Shown: positions 1-4,897, numbered from the stretch's first letter. The stretch: DNA of 6,103 bases from JAGOTP01 sp964415465 (GCA_964415465.1 CAYQAL010000039.1:1-6103); one strand, 5' to 3'. The notes: generated from the sequence alone by a model not told the origin. Numbers and translations are program-made.

Positions 1-114
1 TTGAGATGCCGGTATACAACGTACCATCCGAGCACCGAAGAATATACACGAACCAGGTGGACATAGGCTGATGATACAAAATAAAACGTGACTAAACAAA
101 ACGATAAATACATA

Positions 115-144
115 TTGACAAACGATAACTCATAAATTTACACT
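115..144 (+). promoter_or_regulatory. Sigma70-like promoter of the DUF2975 gene
   Basis: A perfect TTGACA -35 box lies at 115-120. After an 18-bp spacer comes TACACT (139-144), which matches 4 of 6 bases of the -10 consensus, including the key first T, second A and last T. Transcription would start near 150-152, leaving a very short leader before the ATG at 158. The mRNA may therefore be nearly leaderless. Confidence 0.45.
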
Positions 145-147
145 GGC

Positions 148-155
148 GGTATACC
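148..155. promoter_or_regulatory. Possible operator palindrome GGTATACC
   Basis: A perfect 8-bp palindrome sits between the predicted -10 box and the start codon. Seven of its bases recur at 11-17. The position would suit repressor binding, but 8 bp is short, no regulator gene is visible nearby, and chance occurrence is quite possible. Confidence 0.15.
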
Positions 156-157
156 CT

Positions 158-658
158 ATGCCAGAACTCAACCTCAAAAGAGTTTCCACCGGATTTCTCC
201 AGATAGCCGTCGTGCTCCTAGGAATTGGCGCGCTCGCTCTCCTGCTGATAGAGCCTCACTTTGAGGGACGAAATGTTGGCGCTACCGTCTTTCAAGTCTA
301 CTTCCAAGATCCTTTCCTGGCGTATGTCTATCTCGCATCGATCGCCTTTTTCGTAGCGCTCTTCCAAGCATTCAGACTGCTTGGCTTTATCGCACACAAT
401 AACGTTTTCTCTAAGCAGTCCATGAAAGCACTCCGCATCATAAAATACTGTGCTCTATCGCTCGTCGCTTTCATCGTGGGAGCTGAAGCGTATTTCTTTC
501 TTGTTCAGCGAGAAAAAGAAGACGATATCGCTGGTGGTGTCGCCATGGGACTCTTCCTATTATTTGCCTCCATCATTATTGCTACCGCAACGGCTGTATT
601 TGAAAGACTGTTACAAAATGTCGTTGATCTAAAATCCGAGAACGAGTTAACGGTGTAA
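158..658 (+). CDS. DUF2975 family integral membrane protein
   Basis: A 166-residue protein with four predicted membrane helices at about residues 13-32, 54-75, 97-116 and 127-148. Between helices 2 and 3 is the motif FSKQSMKALRIIKY. The C-terminus ends VVDLKSENELTV after a TATAVFERLLQ helix end. Both stretches are typical of DUF2975 (YoaS-like) proteins, and the length is normal for them. The biochemical role of the family is unknown. In other bacteria such genes often have a small HTH regulator (YozG type) next to them; none is present here, as the next element is a convergent tRNA. The ATG at 158 fits a promoter ending near 144. GGCGG at 145-149 is at best a weak Shine-Dalgarno. The stop codon runs into the terminator stem, so the gene is probably monocistronic. 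Confidence 0.85.
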   Translation: MPELNLKRVSTGFLQIAVVLLGIGALALLLIEPHFEGRNVGATVFQVYFQDPFLAYVYLASIAFFVALFQAFRLLGFIAHNNVFSKQSMKALRIIKYCALSLVAFIVGAEAYFFLVQREKEDDIAGGVAMGLFLLFASIIIATATAVFERLLQNVVDLKSENELTV

Positions 659-689
659 CAAAAATCCAGCACATCGGCTGGATTTTTGT
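658..689. terminator. Bidirectional intrinsic terminator (DUF2975 gene / tRNA-Ser)
   Basis: A perfect 13-bp stem (658-670 with 677-689) closes a 6-nt loop. The outer part of the stem is five A on the left and five T on the right, so an RNA from either strand ends in a U-run after a GC core (TCCAGC/GCTGGA). It starts in the DUF2975 stop codon and lies 2 nt beyond the tRNA 3' CCA. One element therefore plausibly ends both convergent transcripts. Confidence 0.85.
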
Positions 690-690
690 A

Positions 691-781
691 TGGCGGAGAG
701 GGAGGGATTCGAACCCTCGATATCCTTGTGGGATATACCGGATTTCGAGTCCGGCTCATTCGACCACTCTGACACCTCTCC
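691..781 (-). tRNA. tRNA-Ser(CGA), CCA encoded
   Basis: Read on the minus strand, this is a 91-nt class II tRNA. The acceptor stem GGAGAGG pairs with CCTCTCC, followed by discriminator G and an encoded CCA (691-693). The anticodon stem is CCGGA/TCCGG with loop CTCGAAA, giving anticodon CGA, which reads the serine codon UCG. The long variable arm TATCC-CACAA-GGATA is the serine identity hallmark. The T arm carries GGTTCGAATC. All arms pair well, so the gene looks functional. The bidirectional terminator follows directly. Confidence 0.97.
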
Positions 782-1027
782 TTGCTCGGCTTAGCGCTTC
801 ACCTTACGTTCACCAAGTTTTACTTGGCTCGCTACAGGTTACGCGCTGCCTGCGCTTTGCTTCGCAAGACAGACGAAACAGTCAAAAAGAAGCTTTTTAC
901 GCCCTCGCATCCTAATCGATTGCCGACGAGTCAGCAAGCGGTTAGGACGGCCTGGTGTACTGGGGTGTGACAGCTCCGAGGCCGACGAAGTGAAGAGAAG
1001 AAGGAACGGGACCCCCTGATACAGAGA
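782..1027. other. Intergenic stretch between tRNA-Ser and the oxygenase
   Basis: No convincing gene. It holds a short hairpin CCAAG-TTTTA-CTTGG (813-827), TTGC-TTC-GCAA (857-867), an A/T-rich near-palindrome around HindIII-like AAGCTT (884-898), and a 36-bp imperfect inverted repeat (911-946). The right half, downstream of the oxygenase stop, is already GC-rich, so the composition boundary falls here. The tRNA promoter should lie in its left part, but I cannot point to clear boxes. Confidence 0.5.
911..946. repeat. Imperfect inverted repeat at the left edge of the GC-rich segment
   Basis: CCTAA (911-915) pairs with TTAGG (942-946). Inside, TTGC (920-923) pairs with GCAA (934-937), and GAC (925-927) pairs with GTC (930-932). 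Four unpaired bases on each side and one mismatch interrupt the stem, so it is a weak hairpin without a U-tract. It could be the end of the oxygenase transcript, a protein-binding palindrome, or chance. Confidence 0.25.
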
Positions 1028-2209
1028 CTACACTCCGGGGGCGTAGAAGCTCGAGCCGGACGTGTTCGGGGAAGAGGTGGGAGCCGCCGGAGGCAGCTTC
1101 GCGACACCGTCGGTCTTGTTCTGCGCGAAGATCTTGTCGAGCACACGCTGATCGAGCTCTCCGAGGTAAGGCTCCGCGTACTCTCGACCCGGCTCGCGAA
1201 AGCAGGGGTGAACGATGGCGCGCTCATCCGCCGTTCCGTGAACGAACAGGGTCGCCGTCACGCGGTAGACGGACGTGCTGCGCGTACGCGCTTCGTCGGC
1301 GAATGCAGCGCTTTCAGGCGGGGCGATCACCTGGTGCATGCCGGCGAGAATCTTGCCGCCAGTCATCTCACGCAGCTGGAAACCGGCCTGCCAGGGCTCG
1401 GCCCCCTTTGGAACGACGGCGCGGAAGAGACGCCCGGCGCTGTCCCAGGCGACCAAACCGCCACACGGACGGAGCTCGAGGGTGTCACCGAACACGACCT
1501 TGGAAGCGTCGTGGCCCGTGATGAACCCCATGTCACCATGTACGTCTGCCGCCACGGTGCCGGGCACGTGTCGCGTGAAGTCGATGCCCGTCGGGGCTAC
1601 GAAGTGGGCCCCGTGGCGCGTCGGGAAGCTCCCGGGCGGGAGGCTGTAATGCTCCGCGTAGGCGTCGAGGAGCATCTGGGCGCGGATGAGCTTGCGGAGC
1701 CCCCACTGAGCGCAGAGCGCGTAGAGAGCTTCGTGACCCGAGATGATCTGGGTCGGAGGCGTCAGTCCCGGGAAGCGAGTCATGGCGGGCGCGTCACCCA
1801 CCTTGCACATGAACCGCTTCTTGGGATCCTTCCCGAACGGGGTCGGGAACGGGTAGTTCGCGGGCGTGAGGCGTCGGAAGTGAGCTTCCTGCTCGTCGAC
1901 GTCCGGAGCCTCTTCACCTTCCGGCGTGAGGCCTCCCTGGAAGTTCTGCGTGATGGTCTGGCGCTGCACCTCTTCGGGAGACATGAAGAACCGCCCCATC
2001 TCCCGCATCATGCGATCGGAGAGATCCGCGTCCCCCTCCGGCGTAGCGAGAAAGACGATTCCGTACTTCTCCAGACCTTCAGCGACCTCGCGGCAAAACT
2101 GCCGCCGCTCCATCTTGTTGGAGTCAACGACCCCAAACAAGTCGGTGGAAACAGGCAACGCCCTCCACCGTTCCGTGAACATTTCGTTGCTCATCTGCGG
2201 TCCGCGCAT
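1028..2209 (-). CDS. Isopenicillin N synthase-like 2-oxoglutarate/Fe(II) oxygenase
   Basis: A 393-residue protein that looks like a soluble non-haem iron oxygenase of the IPNS/DIOX family. Residues 20-85 resemble the DIOX N-terminal domain (CREVAEGLEKYGIVFLATPEG, then an FFMSPEEVQRQ helix). The iron facial triad is visible: H224 and D226 in DVHGDMGFITG, with the distal H292 in AGMHQVIAPP. R316-x-T318, before TLFVHG, sits where the family's R-x-S co-substrate motif would be, with Thr for Ser. The last 25 or so residues are a Pro/Ser/Thr-rich tail. Substrate and pathway are unknown, and the co-substrate is inferred. A near-perfect AAGGAGGT (2221-2214) lies 4 nt before the ATG and fixes the start. 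The gene is far more GC-rich than its neighbours (one sampled line is 75% GC), which suggests transfer. The O-antigen-ligase-like gene lies 88 bp upstream on the same strand. Confidence 0.82.
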   Translation of the reverse strand: MRGPQMSNEMFTERWRALPVSTDLFGVVDSNKMERRQFCREVAEGLEKYGIVFLATPEGDADLSDRMMREMGRFFMSPEEVQRQTITQNFQGGLTPEGEEAPDVDEQEAHFRRLTPANYPFPTPFGKDPKKRFMCKVGDAPAMTRFPGLTPPTQIISGHEALYALCAQWGLRKLIRAQMLLDAYAEHYSLPPGSFPTRHGAHFVAPTGIDFTRHVPGTVAADVHGDMGFITGHDASKVVFGDTLELRPCGGLVAWDSAGRLFRAVVPKGAEPWQAGFQLREMTGGKILAGMHQVIAPPESAAFADEARTRSTSVYRVTATLFVHGTADERAIVHPCFREPGREYAEPYLGELDQRVLDKIFAQNKTDGVAKLPPAAPTSSPNTSGSSFYAPGV

Positions 2210-2213
2210 GCAG

Positions 2214-2221
2214 ACCTCCTT
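2214..2221 (-). promoter_or_regulatory. Strong Shine-Dalgarno of the oxygenase
   Basis: The minus strand reads AAGGAGGT, then CTGC, then ATG. This is a full anti-16S match at a workable distance, and far stronger than the site in front of any other gene here. It decides the start at 2209 rather than the internal Met6, and indicates efficient translation. Confidence 0.8.
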
Positions 2222-2246
2222 CCTTGTACTCGGTCAGCGCACTCGC

Positions 2247-2281
2247 GTTACCCCATGTAACACGAGGAGCGCCCTCAGTTA
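2247..2281 (-). promoter_or_regulatory. Two mutually exclusive hairpins in the oxygenase leader
   Basis: GTTAC (2247-2251) pairs with GTAAC (2257-2261) around a 5-nt loop. The same 2258-2261 segment can instead pair with GTTA (2278-2281), outside a GAGG(G)/(C)CCTC hairpin at 2264-2276. In RNA from the minus strand the two folds compete, an arrangement seen in attenuators. No U-tract follows, and I see no clear promoter boxes for this gene. Regulation is therefore conjecture; one fold could simply be the end of the upstream transcript. Confidence 0.25.
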
Positions 2282-2297
2282 ACCAATCTGGAATATA

Positions 2298-3554
2298 TTA
2301 CGCAAGTTTGGATGATTCTTGCTTTGAAGCGATAACAAGCCAAATAAAAATCCAAAAGAGCAGGGCGAGATCGTTTTTAAAATACGGAACATCGACCAAC
2401 CCATGGATAAAGACAGCAACCAGAGGAGCAATAAGAACTAGCACTGGAAGATATTTGCCTTTGTCTTGAGTCACAGCTCGAGCAGCAACGCTTCGCACAG
2501 CGTCTTTTACCCAAGTAACCATAACCCCAACAAAGGCAAACACACCGAGCAGTCCGGTTTCGCTCCAAAAGTTAAACAAAATCGTATGCGGATATTGAAA
2601 GATCTCAATGAACCTTGCTTTGTGATAGGCATCGAAGACTTTGGGATAGCCACCGAACCCAGCACCAAAGAACCAATGATCTTTCAGCATCGCCCAGGTC
2701 TCGCGCCACATGAAAAGACGCACCTTCCCAGACCACCCCTGGAACGTCGCTTCTTGGATGAGCGCATGACGCACCGTTGGAAGAGCGGCCAAGCCAATTC
2801 CTCCGAGCGCAGCCCCTGCAACTACCAACCAACGACCCCAACGTACGCCCAGAAGCGACAACGTGATGACAAAGCCTAACGCCAACATTCCACCATCACT
2901 CTTCGCGAGAACGAGTGCGACAACAATTGAGATCAGCGTGATGAAAAGAAGAACTCGTGCACGCCATGAGCTTTGTTCTTTAAAGAGCAGAGCGAGACGT
3001 GCCGCAACGAGTGCGCCGATCGGTGTCACGAATAACGCAACCGCATTGGGAAACCCAAATGGTCCGACGGCTCGACGGCCGTCTGCGATTGATACATTCC
3101 ACGGATGCGGAATTCCCCAGTTCGCAAAAAAACCAACCGCCGCCCAGACAGACACCACGATCGCCGCGATCATCATCCCCCGTTCCATACGTTTGCGATC
3201 ACCCGGTTGATTCAACAACGCACACAAGGCAATGAGTACAAGAAGTGGCTCCAGAACATACGCTCTCCAAAGTCCAAGGCCGGTCCACAGCGATGGCGAT
3301 GTCACAACCGCAACCAACGTCGCAAGAACCCACGCCACAATCGGCCAGCGCCAGGCATGTAATACCTGATGCGCACGGGCGAGACCGGCGCGCTTGGTCA
3401 CGATCAGGACGCCGATGACGAACACAAAAAGCAACACCTCAAGTAGCGTCGATGGCAGCCCCGCGACCCGGAACCGAACAAGATACGTGATCGACAAAAG
3501 CGGCAATCCAAACGCCAACAAACGGAGCCATGAGCGGGCAGAGAGAGGAGCCAT
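2298..3554 (-). CDS. O-antigen ligase/polymerase family (Wzy_C/WaaL-like) membrane protein
   Basis: A 418-residue polytopic protein with about 11-12 hydrophobic helices, starting near residue 10 and ending near 410. Family signatures are visible: GPFGFPNAVALF (164-175), KSDGG (218-222, the position of the usual S-R-G-G), and the large outside loop at about 261-325. That loop carries RLFMWRETWAML (R284) then FGAGFGGYP. It leads to H323 in HTILFNFWSETG, matching the H-x3-[L/F]-x6-G pattern whose histidine is needed in WaaL. Such enzymes polymerise or transfer undecaprenyl-linked glycans at the outer face of the cytoplasmic membrane; ligase and polymerase cannot be told apart from sequence. No glycosyltransferase or flippase gene is nearby. 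The ATG at 3554 has only a poor Shine-Dalgarno. The intergenic gap to the divergent gene is about 76 bp. Confidence 0.85.
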   Translation of the reverse strand: MAPLSARSWLRLLAFGLPLLSITYLVRFRVAGLPSTLLEVLLFVFVIGVLIVTKRAGLARAHQVLHAWRWPIVAWVLATLVAVVTSPSLWTGLGLWRAYVLEPLLVLIALCALLNQPGDRKRMERGMMIAAIVVSVWAAVGFFANWGIPHPWNVSIADGRRAVGPFGFPNAVALFVTPIGALVAARLALLFKEQSSWRARVLLFITLISIVVALVLAKSDGGMLALGFVITLSLLGVRWGRWLVVAGAALGGIGLAALPTVRHALIQEATFQGWSGKVRLFMWRETWAMLKDHWFFGAGFGGYPKVFDAYHKARFIEIFQYPHTILFNFWSETGLLGVFAFVGVMVTWVKDAVRSVAARAVTQDKGKYLPVLVLIAPLVAVFIHGLVDVPYFKNDLALLFWIFIWLVIASKQESSKLA

Positions 3555-3630
3555 AGATGTCCAAAGCCTAACACGCCTCTTCCAGCTTTCCTACTTCCAC
3601 TATTCGCCAAATTCCTTGAGACCCCTTAGG

Positions 3631-4029
3631 ATGGACTCATTCCCTTGTATGTCATTCGCGCATAAACAACGTCAGTCGTTTGGACACGGTCGTGGTCCAA
3701 AACCAAACACACATAGACCACATCAACCACCGGCCGCTCCCCTGCCTCCGCCTCGCCGCAAACCCCTGCCCGAAGGCTTGATTGAAAAACTCTGTTACGA
3801 AAAGGACGAGCTTCGTCCCAAACCGGACTGCCGCGCAGCGCTCATCGACTACTGTATTTTGGAAGATGACTTCGACATCGATGAAGCGGAAGACGCGGTC
3901 GACAAAGCCCTCCGCGAACGCAATCTCTGGAACGAACCGCGGTTAGAAGATATCCTGTACGGCAATGACGAATCCACCGCTCCTTCCTCTGATCCACTCG
4001 TTTCTCCGACTGGAAACGTTGGCGCATGA
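3631..4029 (+). CDS. Small hypothetical protein, basic Pro-rich N-terminus and acidic C-terminal half
   Basis: I do not recognise this 132-residue protein. Residues 1-47 are rich in His, Arg, Gln and Pro and probably disordered. Residues 48-110 look helical and become strongly acidic (ILEDDFDIDEAEDAVDKAL), ending in LEDILYGNDE, then a Ser/Pro/Thr-rich tail. No membrane segment or signal peptide. The frame stays open leftward to an ATG at 3394, but that part is antisense to the ligase-like gene and is unlikely to be coding. ATG 3631 and ATG 3649 (Met7) are both possible, and neither has a good Shine-Dalgarno. The end overlaps the COQ7-like gene by 65 bp, which suggests one mRNA and perhaps translational coupling. 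A small accessory or binding protein is one guess; a function cannot be assigned. Confidence 0.6.
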   Translation: MDSFPCMSFAHKQRQSFGHGRGPKPNTHRPHQPPAAPLPPPRRKPLPEGLIEKLCYEKDELRPKPDCRAALIDYCILEDDFDIDEAEDAVDKALRERNLWNEPRLEDILYGNDESTAPSSDPLVSPTGNVGA

Positions 4030-4465
4030 GTTGTATCGCGCGCACCTTCCGTACGTTCCACGGTTTGCCAAAGAAGATTTTCGCGAGTTCATCCGGATCG
4101 AAGAAGAACATCGCCGCGTCTTCGAACACCTGTACTGTCGGATCGCGAACGTGAAACGTCATCCACGCTTTCCGTTCTCCGTGTTTGCAATGAAGTGTGT
4201 CGCGCACGTGATACGTCTCGGTGGGTTTAAAGCGATTTGTCGTTTTGAATGTGCCGTTGAACGTCGAGCGATTCGTGATTACGAACAAGCGCTGCAGTTT
4301 GTGAAGTGTGGTGACGTGCGTCGTGTGATAAAACACATTTTGCACGATGAACGTTCACACCCATCACTCGAAACACTCTTGAAACAGTTTCAGCAAGATG
4401 AAGAAGTTCATGTAAAACGCATGGAACAAGCGCTACGCAAAAAGATATCCACTGTTCCACGTTGA
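3965..4465 (+). CDS. COQ7/ferritin-like di-iron carboxylate protein
   Basis: A 166-residue helical protein with the four-helix di-iron pattern. Helix 1 LRLETLAHELY gives E17 (or E22). Helix 2 IEEEHRRVFEHL gives E46-x-x-H49. Helix 3 CAVERRAIRDYEQAL gives E99 and Y106, much like the AVE...Y of COQ7 demethoxyubiquinone hydroxylases. The last part has two ExxH motifs, E129-x-x-H132 (LHDERSH) and E146-x-x-H149 (QQDEEVHVKRM). The second, after LLKQF, looks more like COQ7 helix 4 (FRDEExEH). COQ7 enzymes hydroxylate a quinone precursor at the membrane surface using O2; other ferritin-like folds store iron or remove peroxide. No other quinone gene is visible, so the substrate is open. ATG 3965 lies inside the preceding gene. 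It is the best start, because helix 1 begins soon after and no in-frame ATG follows before it. Confidence 0.72.
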   Translation: MTNPPLLPLIHSFLRLETLAHELYRAHLPYVPRFAKEDFREFIRIEEEHRRVFEHLYCRIANVKRHPRFPFSVFAMKCVAHVIRLGGFKAICRFECAVERRAIRDYEQALQFVKCGDVRRVIKHILHDERSHPSLETLLKQFQQDEEVHVKRMEQALRKKISTVPR

Positions 4466-4509
4466 CGAGTGGGTCACGACTCAGCACAATCGCTGCATCG
4501 GTCTCTCTT

Positions 4510-4605
4510 CTCAATGCAGTGAATCTGAAACGATTCGTGCATTGAGTGGACGGAGCGATTTCGTCCAATTCGTTCATTGTCGTTTCCATGCTTGACGACA
4601 ATGGA
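4510..4605 (+). ncRNA. Run of three stem-loops after the COQ7-like gene (possible structured RNA or 3' UTR)
   Basis: Stem-loop A (4510-4546) has CTCAATGCA pairing with TGCATTGAG, an inner GAATC/GATTC and loop TGAAAC. Stem-loop B (4548-4566) is GGACG/CGTCC. Stem-loop C (4573-4605) is CATTGTCGT/ACGACAATG, extendable by two pairs, with an 11-nt loop. The UUCG terminator follows 4 nt later. Fourteen nearly perfect base pairs in A alone argue for selection on structure. Plus-strand transcription is inferred from the terminator orientation. It could be an ordinary structured 3' UTR. Confidence 0.35.
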
Positions 4606-4609
4606 ATGG

Positions 4610-4641
4610 CAACATCCCTCGACTTCGGTTGAGGGATGTTG
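4610..4641 (+). terminator. Terminator with C(UUCG)G tetraloop, plus strand
   Basis: An 11-bp perfect stem, CAACATCCCTC with GAGGGATGTTG, continues inward through G-U, A-T and C-G pairs to a TTCG tetraloop, making 14 pairs in all. TGTTTTGTC follows. The U-tract is short and interrupted, but the very stable capped stem and its place after the COQ7-like gene fit an intrinsic terminator for the plus-strand pair. The other strand has no U-run. Confidence 0.75.
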
Positions 4642-4677
4642 TGTTTTGTCTGAAAACGATTTTTTTGAAATAGAAAA

Positions 4678-4751
4678 TGCCCGGCCTCGCGAGGACTCGT
4701 TGCGGGACCGCTGGAGAAGCGGTCGCGACACAACGGCGCGAGGGCCGGGCA
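4678..4751 (-). terminator. 74-nt branched-looking hairpin, terminator for the minus-strand membrane protein
   Basis: TGCCCGGCC (4678-4686) pairs with GGCCGGGCA (4743-4751), TCGCG (4687-4691) with CGCGA (4737-4741), CGTTG (4698-4702) with CAACG (4731-4735), and GACCGCT (4706-4712) with AGCGGTC (4718-4724) around loop GGAGA. On the minus strand the stem is followed by TTTTCTATTT, which suits intrinsic termination. It is unusually long for a terminator, and it lies at the step from moderate to high GC. Confidence 0.65.
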
Positions 4752-4752
4752 C

Positions 4753-4881
4753 TTATTTGAGCGTCCTCGGTAAAGACCGGGGACAGGACCACGCGATGCA
4801 CCGCGTGGTGAGTTCACGAGCTCCGTGCATGGAGCTGCGCCGAGGAGGCGCTCTTGCCCGTCGCTCTGGCGTCTGGGTCAT
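4753..4881 (-). CDS. Doubtful 42-residue Arg-rich small ORF
   Basis: Sixteen nucleotides after the membrane-protein stop, the minus strand shows AAGGA, a 6-nt spacer and an ATG (4881). A 42-codon frame follows, ending in TAA just before the large terminator hairpin. The product begins MTQTPERRARAPPRR, is strongly basic, and holds two Cys. The Shine-Dalgarno and the snug fit before the terminator are in favour. Against it, Arg/Pro-rich peptides are what random GC-rich sequence yields, and the frame runs through four stem-loops. It has no recognisable relatives that I know of. Confidence 0.22.
   Translation of the reverse strand: MTQTPERRARAPPRRSSMHGARELTTRCIAWSCPRSLPRTLK
4763..4851 (-). ncRNA. 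Four-hairpin module with complementary loops (possible kissing pair)
   Basis: H1 (4763-4784) is a 9-bp stem GTCCTCGGT/ACCGGGGAC with one G-U pair and loop AAAG. H2 (4789-4808) is CCACGCG/CGCGTGG with loop ATGCAC. H3 (4819-4836) is AGCTCC/GGAGCT with loop GTGCAT. H4 (4837-4851) is GCGCC/GGCGC with loop GAGGA, directly abutting H3. The 6-nt loops of H2 and H3 are exact reverse complements. The strand is inferred from the downstream terminator. It may be part of the 3' UTR of the membrane-protein gene or a separate RNA. Confidence 0.35.
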
Positions 4882-4897
4882 CGCGCTTCCTTGAGAG

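Larger units (their letters stand above)
1..157. other. Upstream non-coding region of the DUF2975 gene
   Basis: I see no convincing coding sequence here. Positions 70-140 are A-rich, as expected of a promoter region. The heptamer GGTATAC occurs at 11-17 and again at 148-154, the second time inside a perfect 8-bp palindrome just before the start codon. What lies to the left of the window is unknown, so the first bases could belong to another gene's untranslated region. Confidence 0.5.
4466..4897. other. Non-coding, hairpin-dense convergent intergenic zone
   Basis: About 430 bp between the stop codons of the convergent COQ7-like and membrane-protein genes. It divides into a moderate-GC left half (4466-4677) with four stem-loops, the last being a terminator for the plus strand. 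The right half (4678-4897) is GC-rich, with a 74-nt terminator-like hairpin and four smaller stem-loops. Apart from a doubtful 42-codon ORF on the minus strand, there is no plausible gene. I looked for signature motifs of RNase P RNA, SRP RNA and tmRNA and did not see them. Confidence 0.7.

Noticed and set aside
782..970. 62-codon plus-strand ORF after the tRNA
   Set aside because: It begins at the tRNA edge without a proper ribosome site, runs through the palindrome, and its composition looks random.
1208..2260. 350-codon plus-strand ORF opposite the oxygenase
   Set aside because: It is antisense to a gene with clear family motifs and a strong Shine-Dalgarno. Its Arg/Glu/His-rich translation shows no domain, and long antisense frames are common in GC-rich genes.
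3394..3630. N-terminal extension of the small acidic protein
   Set aside because: This part is antisense to the start of the O-antigen-ligase-like gene and of unrelated low-quality composition. A start at 3631 or 3649, beyond that gene, is more likely.
3842..4345. Minus-strand ORF opposite the acidic protein and the COQ7-like gene
   Set aside because: The plus frame carries the di-iron motifs. The antisense translation has no recognisable pattern.
4678..4751. Terminal inverted repeat of an insertion sequence
   Set aside because: No transposase, no matching distant copy in the window and no target duplication are visible. A U-rich tail on the minus strand makes a terminator the better reading.
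4466..4897. RNase P RNA, SRP RNA, tmRNA, 6S RNA or a group II intron end
   Set aside because: The conserved core sequences I know for these RNAs are not seen on either strand, and the simple serial hairpins do not match their architecture.
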